Origin: JADGQA01 sp964579855
GTDB lineage: Bacteria > Bacteroidota > Ignavibacteria > UBA10030
DNA: 27,955 nucleotides
NCBI GenBank assembly: GCA_964579855.1
Contig: CAZOIM010000019.1
Coordinates: 1 to 27,955 of the forward strand
Direction of reading: 5' to 3'
Shown: positions 1-7,551 of the stretch, piece by piece
Layout of the letters: each line of letters starts with the position of its first letter
Position numbering within the stretch: position 1 is the first letter of the stretch
The notes under the pieces: generated by a model
The model's input: only the letters and a program-made list of their open reading frames with translations
The model's database searches: none
Told to the model about the DNA's origin: nothing
Made by a program: the position numbers and the translations under genes

Positions 1-73
1 GGGTCCGGGAACGAATCAACGACTCAGCGAGTCTACACTTCGAATCCTTGAAATTGAATCCCTATTACCCAAT

Positions 74-88
74 CTGGATTCAATCCAG
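74..88. promoter_or_regulatory. 15-bp palindrome upstream of the foldase operon (operator candidate)
   Basis: CTGGATT-C-AATCCAG is a perfect 7-bp inverted repeat with a one-base centre. It lies about 90 bp before the first foldase start. A TATTTTTG element at 112-119 matches the Bacteroidota -7 consensus TAnnTTTG, but no correctly spaced TTG was found upstream. The palindrome could be a repressor or activator site; no regulator can be named. Confidence 0.25.
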
Positions 89-174
89 TATTCCCTGCTT
101 GATTGGCACTCTATTTTTGGTTAAGTTTTTAGTTCAACAGGGGTTTTTCCGGCAATTTTCTTAAGGTTTTGCGC

Positions 175-2169
175 ATGAAACTAGTAAAAATGTGGTTCCT
201 GGGCGTATTTCTGACGGCGATGCTCGGTGGTTGCGGAAGTTCAAATCCAGTCGTGGCCACAATAGGCAGTGACAAAATCACGCTTGACGAATTTGAAAAT
301 AGTTACGCGAAGAATAATGGCGGTTGGGACAAGGGCGTTTCTTCTTCTCTGGAAGACCGCCAACATTTCCTGGATCTTTTAGTCAAGTTCCGGCTGAAGG
401 TGGAAGAAGCAAAGGATCACGGCCTCTTGCACGATTCCTCTGTTACCGGAGAAATGGATGAGTACCGTCTTTCAGTGTCTCAATCCTATATGTTGGAAAA
501 AGAGCTCGTCGCTCCTAAGATCCAGGAAATGTATAATCACAAGCTCGAGGAGATTCGGGCCGCCCACATTTTTTTCCGCTTAACACCGAATGCCAACCCG
601 GCAGATACCCTTGCAGCGTACGAAAAAGCATTAAAGGTTCTCGCATTGCTTCCGACTGTCAGATTTGATACTCTTGCACGGCAATACTCGGAAGACCCCC
701 AGACCGCCTCTCTTGGGGGCGACATTGGGTGGGTCATTCCAGGTCGAATGCCCGGCATCCTCGAAGACGTTGTGTATTCGCTTAAAAAGGGCGAGTACTC
801 CAGGGTTCTTGTGAGAAGTCCCTACGGATACCATATCTTCAAGGTGCTCGAAAGGCAGCCAGCAAGTGGTGCGATCCATATCAATCACATCCTCCGTCGA
901 TATCCACGTGAACTCAAGGACACAACTGCTTTTCGGGATTCTGTCTGGCAGATTTATGACAAACTGAAGCACGGAGCGGATTTCGCTGAGCTTGCCAAGA
1001 AATTCTCGGATGATCTACCGAGCAAGGAACGTGGAGGTGATCTCGGGTTTTACGAGCGCGAGGGCCTGCGTCCAGACATTGCGAATTACCTCTTCGAGTT
1101 GCCTCTGGATTCGGTATCCACTCCGTACCAACAGCCCTATGGTTATCATATTTTCAAAGTAACAGGCCACCGTCCCGTTGCACCGTTCAGCGATTTGGAG
1201 AAAGACTTGCGCTCGCAATACCAACAACGGTATTACCAACAGGATTATGCAAACTATGTTGAAGCTCTGAGACACAAATTCGGTATTACCCTGGACAGTA
1301 TTGTGGAAAAGAGACTCGGCGAATCCGTCGACTCGACGAAGACTTTCAGTACGCCAGGATGGAGTGACACTCTCTCAACCGAACTGCGGGCAAAGACTCT
1401 TTTCACTTGTGCTGGTAAGCCGTATTCGGTGAAGGATTTCATCGAATCGGTCGAAAAGAGTTCGGATACCAAAGAATTGTCATTGAAACCCATCAATGTC
1501 AACGTGATGGTCAATCGCGCGATCGACGCGAGTGCGCTCAAAGAGCAAGCGACGACGGCTGTCGATCGGTACCCCGAACTCAAGCGCCTCATGAATGAGT
1601 ATTTAGACGGCATACTCCTTTACCGAATCGAGCAGGATGAGGTCTGGAAAAAGGTCATGGTAAACGACTCATTGTTGAAGGTCTATTACGACTCAACGAA
1701 GGACAAGTACCGGTGGCCGAACCGCGTCAACTTCGCCGAAATCTTCGTGACGAGTGACAGTGCAAAGAAGGCCGTTCAATGGAAATTATCCTATGACGAG
1801 GACTTTCTTTCTGTTGCTGAAGAATTTACTGCCCGACCCGGTTACCGGGACAAACTCGGACTCTGGGGGCTTCAACAGTATGACCTTAACGAGTTATCGC
1901 AAAAAGCCTCGAAAATGCCGGTTGATAGCATCAGCGATTTCTTTCAGTTTCAAAACGGCTGGTCGATCATCAAAGTGGTGGCCAAAGACAGCTCCCGTGT
2001 GAAGACGTTCGTGGAAGCTGGACCCGAGCTGGCGAGTGCCTATCAGGAACAGGCTTCAAAGACACGTGAACAGGAATGGCTGGACATGCTCACGCGAAAA
2101 TATGGGGTCACCGTGAACAATGCATTGCTCCCTCAGGCTTTCAAGAAAAAGCCCATTGAACAGAAATAG
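175..2169 (+). CDS. Parvulin-type peptidyl-prolyl isomerase lipoprotein with three PpiC-like domains
   Basis: This is a periplasmic foldase of the PpiC/SurA family, expected to catalyse prolyl cis-trans isomerisation and to chaperone outer-membrane proteins. I place the start at the ATG at 175 (664 aa), 8 nt after an AAGG ribosome site. The frame is also open to a TTG two codons earlier. Residues 1-20 form a signal peptide ending in the lipobox LGGC (Cys20), so it is probably membrane-anchored. Two clear parvulin domains span about 126-226 (AAHIFF, GGDIGW, YGYHIFKV) and 233-332 (INHIL, GGDLGF, YGYHIFKV). A degenerate third copy lies at about 517-603 (FAEIFVTS, KLGLWGL, GWSIIKV). It is the first of three foldase genes and its 3' end overlaps the next frame by 50 nt. 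At more than 600 residues it is longer than typical SurA and resembles the long multi-domain foldases of this phylum. Specific clients are unknown. Confidence 0.9.
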   Translation: MKLVKMWFLGVFLTAMLGGCGSSNPVVATIGSDKITLDEFENSYAKNNGGWDKGVSSSLEDRQHFLDLLVKFRLKVEEAKDHGLLHDSSVTGEMDEYRLSVSQSYMLEKELVAPKIQEMYNHKLEEIRAAHIFFRLTPNANPADTLAAYEKALKVLALLPTVRFDTLARQYSEDPQTASLGGDIGWVIPGRMPGILEDVVYSLKKGEYSRVLVRSPYGYHIFKVLERQPASGAIHINHILRRYPRELKDTTAFRDSVWQIYDKLKHGADFAELAKKFSDDLPSKERGGDLGFYEREGLRPDIANYLFELPLDSVSTPYQQPYGYHIFKVTGHRPVAPFSDLEKDLRSQYQQRYYQQDYANYVEALRHKFGITLDSIVEKRLGESVDSTKTFSTPGWSDTLSTELRAKTLFTCAGKPYSVKDFIESVEKSSDTKELSLKPINVNVMVNRAIDASALKEQATTAVDRYPELKRLMNEYLDGILLYRIEQDEVWKKVMVNDSLLKVYYDSTKDKYRWPNRVNFAEIFVTSDSAKKAVQWKLSYDEDFLSVAEEFTARPGYRDKLGLWGLQQYDLNELSQKASKMPVDSISDFFQFQNGWSIIKVVAKDSSRVKTFVEAGPELASAYQEQASKTREQEWLDMLTRKYGVTVNNALLPQAFKKKPIEQK

Positions 2170-3022
2170 GGTAGTCCTCGCACCCCTTCTGTTGCTGATG
2201 ATCGGCTGTCAGCAGAAGGATTCCACACATGAAGCTCTCGCCCGCCTCGACAACAGAACGCTGACGGCGGAGGATATCCACGTTCGATTCGATTCCACCC
2301 AGGGAATTACCGAAGCGCAACTTCAGCAGTATGTTCAACGCTGGCTGAAAGATGAACTCCTGTATCGAGAGGCGCTCGCGCGGGGCTTTGGGAGCTCAAC
2401 GGAAATCAACGACCGGCTGGAAGATGTCCGCCGACAACTCGTGATCAACGAATTTCTGGACAAAGCCGTCTACAGCGAAAAGACTGCATCGAGCACGCCG
2501 GAAGAACTACAAGCATACTATGACGCGCATTTGAATGAATTCGTTTTGCGCAATGACGTAGCCCTCATCAGCTACACGGTATTTTCCAATCGTGACGCTG
2601 CCAATAAATTCCGGAATACGGTGTTGCGGGGAACGGGTTGGTACGATGCGCTTCACCAATTGTTGAACGATCCCAAACAAGGCCCGAAGGTCCTGACGAA
2701 AGGCGACTCACTCTACCATTCTCAAGGGTCTCTGTTACCTGCAGATTTATGGCGCGTTGCTTCGTCTGCAAATTTGAGAGAGCCCTCATTCCCCATCAGT
2801 ACCACGGAAGGGTATTATGTGCTCATCGTCTGGCGGTTCGGAAAACAAGGACAGCAGGCTGATATTCGTTTGGTGGATGGAGAAATCAGGAACCGGCTCG
2901 CCATCGAACGCCGATCACACCTGTATGACTCGCTGGTCGCGAACCTTCGGACGAGACATTCTGTTGAAGTATTGATGGGATCAACCGTCAACGATACGAC
3001 ACGATTAAAATCTTTGGAATAG
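2120..3022 (+). CDS. SurA-like peptidyl-prolyl isomerase-related lipoprotein
   Basis: The product is a 300-aa predicted periplasmic lipoprotein. A hydrophobic stretch ends in the lipobox LMIGC, followed by a charged SurA N-domain-like helical region (QRWLKDELLYREALARGF) typical of foldase chaperones. The second half has a weak PPIase-like fold (ALISYTVFSNRDAANKF, GYYVLIVWR) but lacks the canonical GGDLGW motif, so it may be chaperone-only. Start choice is uncertain. The ATG at 2120 lies inside the preceding gene and leaves a long n-region. An in-frame TTG at 2156 would give a compact signal peptide (MNRNRVVLAPLLLLMIGC) and only a 14-nt overlap. The gene is followed after 10 nt by the SurA homologue, so the three are almost certainly co-transcribed and probably translationally coupled. 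Confidence 0.8.
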   Translation: MHCSLRLSRKSPLNRNRVVLAPLLLLMIGCQQKDSTHEALARLDNRTLTAEDIHVRFDSTQGITEAQLQQYVQRWLKDELLYREALARGFGSSTEINDRLEDVRRQLVINEFLDKAVYSEKTASSTPEELQAYYDAHLNEFVLRNDVALISYTVFSNRDAANKFRNTVLRGTGWYDALHQLLNDPKQGPKVLTKGDSLYHSQGSLLPADLWRVASSANLREPSFPISTTEGYYVLIVWRFGKQGQQADIRLVDGEIRNRLAIERRSHLYDSLVANLRTRHSVEVLMGSTVNDTTRLKSLE

Positions 3023-3032
3023 GCCCGGAAGA

Positions 3033-4310
3033 ATGAATACCGCACGGAAACAATCGATCCTTTTTGCACTTATGCTGTTGTGCGTTGTCTCGTTGCACGC
3101 ACAAACGGTCATAGACCGAATCGTCGCCGTTATCGACAAAGAGATCATCACTGAGTCTGAATTGAACGAGCGCGTGGCGTTCTACGCCTACCAGAACAAA
3201 CTTGATCCGGCGACGAAGGGACTGCGACGCCAACTATTGGAGAACATGATTGCCGAAAAACTTGTTCTCGCTCAGGCTATTATAGACAGCGTTCAGGTGA
3301 CCGATGACGAAGTGACGCAGGCTCTCGATCAACAAATTCAGCGACTCGAACGGCAGTTCGGTTCCGACAAAGCGGTGGAAGAAGCCTATGGCAAGCCGAT
3401 CGGACGGATCAAACGCGAATACCGGGAAGAAATGCGGAAACAGCTTCTTGTCCAGCGCGTTGAACAAGGCCGGCAGAACTCGATCCAGGTCACAGCGAAC
3501 GACGTAGCCGAGTTCTATGCTACCTACAAAGACAGCCTCGTTGAAGTACCCGAGACCTATTCGATCAGCCACATCTATGTTGTGCCCAAGCCCGATACCG
3601 CCATTGATCGACAGACGTATTTGAAAGCCCGGTCGATTCTCGACAGTATTCGCGCTGGTGGTGACGTCCCTGATTTTGCAAAACGGTATTCGTCGGATGC
3701 GACGGCTTCCCAAGGCGGGGATCTCGGCTGGTCCAAGCGGGGTGACTTCGTCCCGGAGTTCGAAGAGGCTCTTTTCGCCCTCAAGGAAGGACAAGTCTCG
3801 GACGTCGTCAAGACACAATTCGGCTACCACATTATTCAGCTCATCGGACGCAGGGGCGAATCCGTGCACGCCCGTCATATTCTTTTCCGTATCGAGAAGG
3901 GTGCGTCGAGCGATTCGGCGGCAATTCTGGTATTGAAGGGTATCCGCGAGCGTGCTCTCAAAGGCGAATCGTTTGCGGACCTCGCAAAACAGTACTCCGA
4001 GGATGAACAAACCAAGCCTCTCGGCGGAGATCTTGGCGAAGTAACAGCAAAGGACATTACTTCGGATTTTGCCGATGAGATCAAAGATCTCAAAGAAGGT
4101 GAGGTCAGTCAACCGACAAAAATAGTCGTGGGGAACAGCTATGGTTATCAGATCGTCCTGATGAGAAAGCGCGTCGCCGCCCATATGCCAACACTCCAGG
4201 GTGACTACAAGCAGCTGGAACGACTTGCGCTTTATCTCAAGCAAACGAAAATGAACAATCAATGGATCGAAGACTTAAAAAAGAATATCTACCTCGACGT
4301 ACGTCTCTAA
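3033..4310 (+). CDS. surA: SurA-family periplasmic chaperone / peptidyl-prolyl cis-trans isomerase
   Basis: The protein is 425 aa, close to E. coli SurA (428 aa). An N-terminal signal peptide ends near LHAQ (residue 24). It is followed by the SurA N-terminal chaperone domain (TVIDRIVAVIDKEIITESEL, about 25-165) and two parvulin domains at about 175-273 (ISHIYV, QGGDLGWSKRGDF, FGYHIIQL) and 278-385 (ARHILF, LGGDLGEV, YGYQIVLM). A short C-terminal helix follows, which in SurA packs back on the N-domain. SurA ferries unfolded outer-membrane proteins through the periplasm. The ATG at 3033 is preceded by CGGAAGA, with short spacing. It is the third gene of a foldase cluster, and a 111-bp gap separates it from the MoxR gene. 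The symbol rests on domain architecture, not on an alignment. Confidence 0.92.
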   Translation: MNTARKQSILFALMLLCVVSLHAQTVIDRIVAVIDKEIITESELNERVAFYAYQNKLDPATKGLRRQLLENMIAEKLVLAQAIIDSVQVTDDEVTQALDQQIQRLERQFGSDKAVEEAYGKPIGRIKREYREEMRKQLLVQRVEQGRQNSIQVTANDVAEFYATYKDSLVEVPETYSISHIYVVPKPDTAIDRQTYLKARSILDSIRAGGDVPDFAKRYSSDATASQGGDLGWSKRGDFVPEFEEALFALKEGQVSDVVKTQFGYHIIQLIGRRGESVHARHILFRIEKGASSDSAAILVLKGIRERALKGESFADLAKQYSEDEQTKPLGGDLGEVTAKDITSDFADEIKDLKEGEVSQPTKIVVGNSYGYQIVLMRKRVAAHMPTLQGDYKQLERLALYLKQTKMNNQWIEDLKKNIYLDVRL

Positions 4311-4421
4311 GTATCACAAGCATCCATCTCAGCTGGAGGGGTCTGATGATATCACATATCGCGACCTCCACAGCCAAATGAGTTTGGCCTGAACCCTCGA
4401 TAGAACAACAAGGACTGTTAC

Positions 4422-5426
4422 GTGCCCGTACCAGAATTTCAGAAATCCGGCGATGTAGAGTCTGTCAAACAACTTTCCGAATCCTACCGGGCGCTGTGCG
4501 CTGAGATCGGGAAAGTCATTATTGGACAGCAGTCCATCATCGAACACCTTCTGATTTCTCTCCTCTCACGGGGACACTGCCTGTTGATCGGCGTACCTGG
4601 TCTCGCAAAGACTCTGCTCATCAAAACACTGGCTGAGACTCTTGAACTCAAATTCAGCCGTATCCAGTTCACCCCGGACCTGATGCCGAGCGATATCACG
4701 GGAACTGAGATTATTGAAGACAACCGGGCGACAGGCCAAAAGTCCTTCAAGTTCGTTCACGGACCGGTATTTGCCAACATCGTTCTGGCCGACGAGATCA
4801 ACCGAACCCCTCCGAAGACGCAGGCGGCACTTCTGGAAGCCATGCAGGAACACCACGTAACCGCCGCCGGCGAAACGTATCAACTCAAAGAACCCTTCTT
4901 CGTTCTTGCAACTCAAAACCCCATTGAACAGGAAGGCACCTATCCCCTGCCCGAGGCCCAACTCGACAGGTTTATGTTCGCACTGTGGCTGGACTATCCT
5001 TCAGCCGAAGAGGAATTGCAGATCGTAAAATCCACCACCAGCCCTTATGTGCCGGAGCTGAAGCACGTGCTGGGTGCAGCCCACATCACTGCATTCCAGA
5101 ACCTTGTCCGCCGTGTTCCCGTTGCCGACAACGTTATTCAGTATGCCGTCCAACTGGTCAGCAAGACGCGTCCGCACTCATCCCTTGCCCCGCCGTTTGT
5201 CAAGAGTTGGATCCAATGGGGAGCCGGACCCCGAGCATCTCAATACCTGATTCTCGGCGCCAAGACAAGAGCTATCTTGCAAGGACGCCACACCCCTGAC
5301 ATCAACGACGTTCGATCCATAGCTGCACCGGTTCTGCGCCACCGTCTTGTCACGAGTTTCAACGCAGAAGCTGAGGGAGTGACTACAGTCCAAATTGTCG
5401 ATAGACTCCTTGCAGAGACTGCATGA
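4422..5426 (+). CDS. MoxR family AAA+ ATPase
   Basis: This 334-aa cytoplasmic AAA+ ATPase has the full MoxR signature: Walker A GVPGLAKT (57-64), Walker B VLADEINR (121-128), sensor-1 ATQNPIEQEGTYPLPEAQ (163-180) and LDRF (181-184), then the C-terminal lid domain. MoxR proteins act as chaperones or metal-insertion/maturation factors, usually with VWA-domain partners encoded nearby. Here a VWA membrane protein lies two genes downstream. The start is a GTG at 4422, preceded by AAGGA at 4410-4414 with a 7-nt spacer. The stop overlaps the ATG of the next gene (ATGA), implying translational coupling to a secreted subtilase. The DUF58 gene that normally follows moxR is absent. Confidence 0.93.
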   Translation: MPVPEFQKSGDVESVKQLSESYRALCAEIGKVIIGQQSIIEHLLISLLSRGHCLLIGVPGLAKTLLIKTLAETLELKFSRIQFTPDLMPSDITGTEIIEDNRATGQKSFKFVHGPVFANIVLADEINRTPPKTQAALLEAMQEHHVTAAGETYQLKEPFFVLATQNPIEQEGTYPLPEAQLDRFMFALWLDYPSAEEELQIVKSTTSPYVPELKHVLGAAHITAFQNLVRRVPVADNVIQYAVQLVSKTRPHSSLAPPFVKSWIQWGAGPRASQYLILGAKTRAILQGRHTPDINDVRSIAAPVLRHRLVTSFNAEAEGVTTVQIVDRLLAETA

Positions 5427-7540
5427 GTGCCGATCGCATGACATATGTCCGACGATTCTTCCTGTTCGCCATATTTTCCCTCGGCGCCGTCATTGCCAAC
5501 CGTGCGTTCGCACAAGCTTCGGGTACTCACTCCTACTGGATCTATCTGAACCAACGAACGACTGTTGACGATTCTCCCAAGGCATTGGGGATATCCGACC
5601 GTGCGATGAAACGCCGCGCGAAGGTGCTTCCACACGACCAACTGATCGATCAATATGATTTTCCAGTTCCGCAGACCCTCATCGATCAAATCCGGTCGAC
5701 TGGGATAGCCATTCGAACAACTTCGCGTTGGCTGAACGCCATCTCGGTCGAGGCATCTCAGGGTCAACTCAATTCGATCGCAGCCTTGCCATTCGTCGCA
5801 CGTGTTGCTCCCATTCGGACGAGTGTTTTCCACGGCCCCATTCCTTCCTCACAGCCATCTTCGCGCGCATTGAACAAGTCGGAGAAGGCGACAACGCTGA
5901 ATTATGGAACCTCCTTCGCACAATTGTCTCCAATGCATATTACCGACTTGCACGCTATGGGCATTATCGGATCAGGGGTCATCGTGGGAATGATCGATGA
6001 TGGATTTAATAGCCATCGAACCCACGTCGCACTCAAGAACATCAACGTTATCGCCGAACACGATTTCATCCACAACATAACCGACACTCAACAACAAGCT
6101 TGGGAAGATCCGCAGCAGGGCATTCACGGTGCCGGGACGCTGTCTTCAGTGGCTGGTTATGATCCTGGCAATCTCATCGGCGGCGCGTTTGGTGCGTCAG
6201 TCATCCTTGCAAAGACGGAGATGGATAGCAGCGGAACCGGCGATTTCAAAAGCGAAGAAGACACTTATGTGGCAGGTCTTGAATGGATGGAACGACTCGG
6301 TGCAGATATCGCTTCCTCATCGCTTGCGTACCTGGTACTCGATCCCCCGGACACGAGCTATGGCTACTCATCGTTGGACGGCCACACGACGGTGGTCGCA
6401 AAGGCAGCATCGATCGCGGCTCGGAAGGGTCTTCTGCTCGTTACAGCCATGGGAAACGAAGGATCACAGAATGGAAGCAGCTCGTTTGTATTGGGCACCC
6501 TCTGGTCGCCGGCAGATGCCGATAGTATCGTTTCCGTCGGCGCGACGTCGTTGGATGGTTCGTCGCTTGCATCGTTCAGCGGTACCGGTCCTACATCCGA
6601 CGGCCGCATCAAACCCGAGGTTGTTGCCCCGGGTTTAGATGTTTTCTGGGCTTTTGGAAACAGTACGGATCTATACTGGTCGGTTCAGGGAACATCCGCC
6701 GCAACGCCTCTGACTGCAAGCGCAGCTGCCCTCATTTTCTCGGCTCATCCGGAATTCACTCCGATGCAAGTGCGTCAGGCATTAATGGGCACGGCTGTTC
6801 CGTTGAGCGCTTCGTTTCCATCTCTCGAAGTACCGAACAACTACTATGGACATGGTTTCGTTGATGCGCTGAGTGCCGTTCTGTCCAACGGGCTGGTATT
6901 CAGCAACATCCCCATCATTACCTTAAAAGACAGCACATACATCGTAACAACGTGGATCGCATCCAAGACTTCGCTTGCCACGGATTCGCTGGCATTCTAT
7001 TATCGCTATCCAGCGGACACTGCATTCATCCGCGTGTCACTCGCCGCAGGCGCCAATCCCCACGAATTTCGTGCGATCATACCGATGCCGCCAACAGGCA
7101 TTGTTCCTGTCGGCTATTTTTCCGCAAAAGATGCAACGGTGACGCGGACGAGTCCATTCGACGCTCCCAACACGCTTTTCCATGTTCAGCCTACATCCGA
7201 TTCTTTGCGTCAGTTCTATCCAACGATCGACACCGTCTTGCCTCCCAATTTCATCCCGACGGACTATACCCTCGAACACAACTACCCGAACCCGTTCAAC
7301 GGCGGAACGACGATTCAATTCTACGCGCCGACGACCTCCCGCGTGGAATTGATTGTATTCAACCTGCTCGGTCAGAGGGTCAGGACGTTGTTCGAAGGAA
7401 CCCCTTCGCCGGGATGGAACATAGCCCGCTGGAACGACTCCAAGGATGATTTCGGCCGTTCCGTTTCTTCCGGTGTCTATTTTGCCAGGCTCAGATCCTC
7501 GAAATCGGTGATCACTCTGAAGATGCTGTATGTGAAATAA
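5423..7540 (+). CDS. Subtilisin-like serine peptidase (S8) with type IX secretion sorting domain
   Basis: The 705-aa product is a predicted extracellular or surface protease. The signal peptide ends around AFAQ (residue 31). An inhibitor-like prodomain (about 35-135) precedes the S8 catalytic domain. Catalytic residues are Asp192 (GMIDDGF), His235 (GIHGAGT), oxyanion Asn345 (AMGNEG) and Ser425 (QGTSAATP). A beta-sandwich region leads to a C-terminal Por sorting domain from about 622 (LEHNYPNPFNGGTTIQF, FNLLGQRVRTL, GVYFARL), which directs export by the type IX system. Its start codon overlaps the moxR stop by 4 nt, and a VWA gene follows after 11 nt, so all three are probably one transcript. 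The His motif has GA in place of the usual GT, but the triad is intact. The substrate is unknown. Confidence 0.9.
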   Translation: MSADRMTYVRRFFLFAIFSLGAVIANRAFAQASGTHSYWIYLNQRTTVDDSPKALGISDRAMKRRAKVLPHDQLIDQYDFPVPQTLIDQIRSTGIAIRTTSRWLNAISVEASQGQLNSIAALPFVARVAPIRTSVFHGPIPSSQPSSRALNKSEKATTLNYGTSFAQLSPMHITDLHAMGIIGSGVIVGMIDDGFNSHRTHVALKNINVIAEHDFIHNITDTQQQAWEDPQQGIHGAGTLSSVAGYDPGNLIGGAFGASVILAKTEMDSSGTGDFKSEEDTYVAGLEWMERLGADIASSSLAYLVLDPPDTSYGYSSLDGHTTVVAKAASIAARKGLLLVTAMGNEGSQNGSSSFVLGTLWSPADADSIVSVGATSLDGSSLASFSGTGPTSDGRIKPEVVAPGLDVFWAFGNSTDLYWSVQGTSAATPLTASAAALIFSAHPEFTPMQVRQALMGTAVPLSASFPSLEVPNNYYGHGFVDALSAVLSNGLVFSNIPIITLKDSTYIVTTWIASKTSLATDSLAFYYRYPADTAFIRVSLAAGANPHEFRAIIPMPPTGIVPVGYFSAKDATVTRTSPFDAPNTLFHVQPTSDSLRQFYPTIDTVLPPNFIPTDYTLEHNYPNPFNGGTTIQFYAPTTSRVELIVFNLLGQRVRTLFEGTPSPGWNIARWNDSKDDFGRSVSSGVYFARLRSSKSVITLKMLYVK

Positions 7541-7551
7541 GCATCACGACG

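Noticed and set aside
97..119. Possible sigma-54 promoter TTGGCACTCTATTTTTGG before the foldase operon
   Set aside because: The -24 half is good but the required GC at -12 is TT, so it fails the most conserved position.
1..174. Tail of a preceding gene at the window start
   Set aside because: Two frames stay open for 40 to 50 codons but neither shows recognisable protein features, so no feature is called.
3234..4262. Long open frame (342 codons) on the minus strand opposite surA
   Set aside because: Its translation has no domain or compositional sign of a real protein and is the antisense shadow of a well-supported SurA gene.
4334..4388. Two small hairpins (TGGAGG/CCTCCA and GCCAAA-TGAG-TTTGGC) between surA and moxR
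   Set aside because: They are short and have no T-tract, so neither a terminator nor a riboswitch can be supported.
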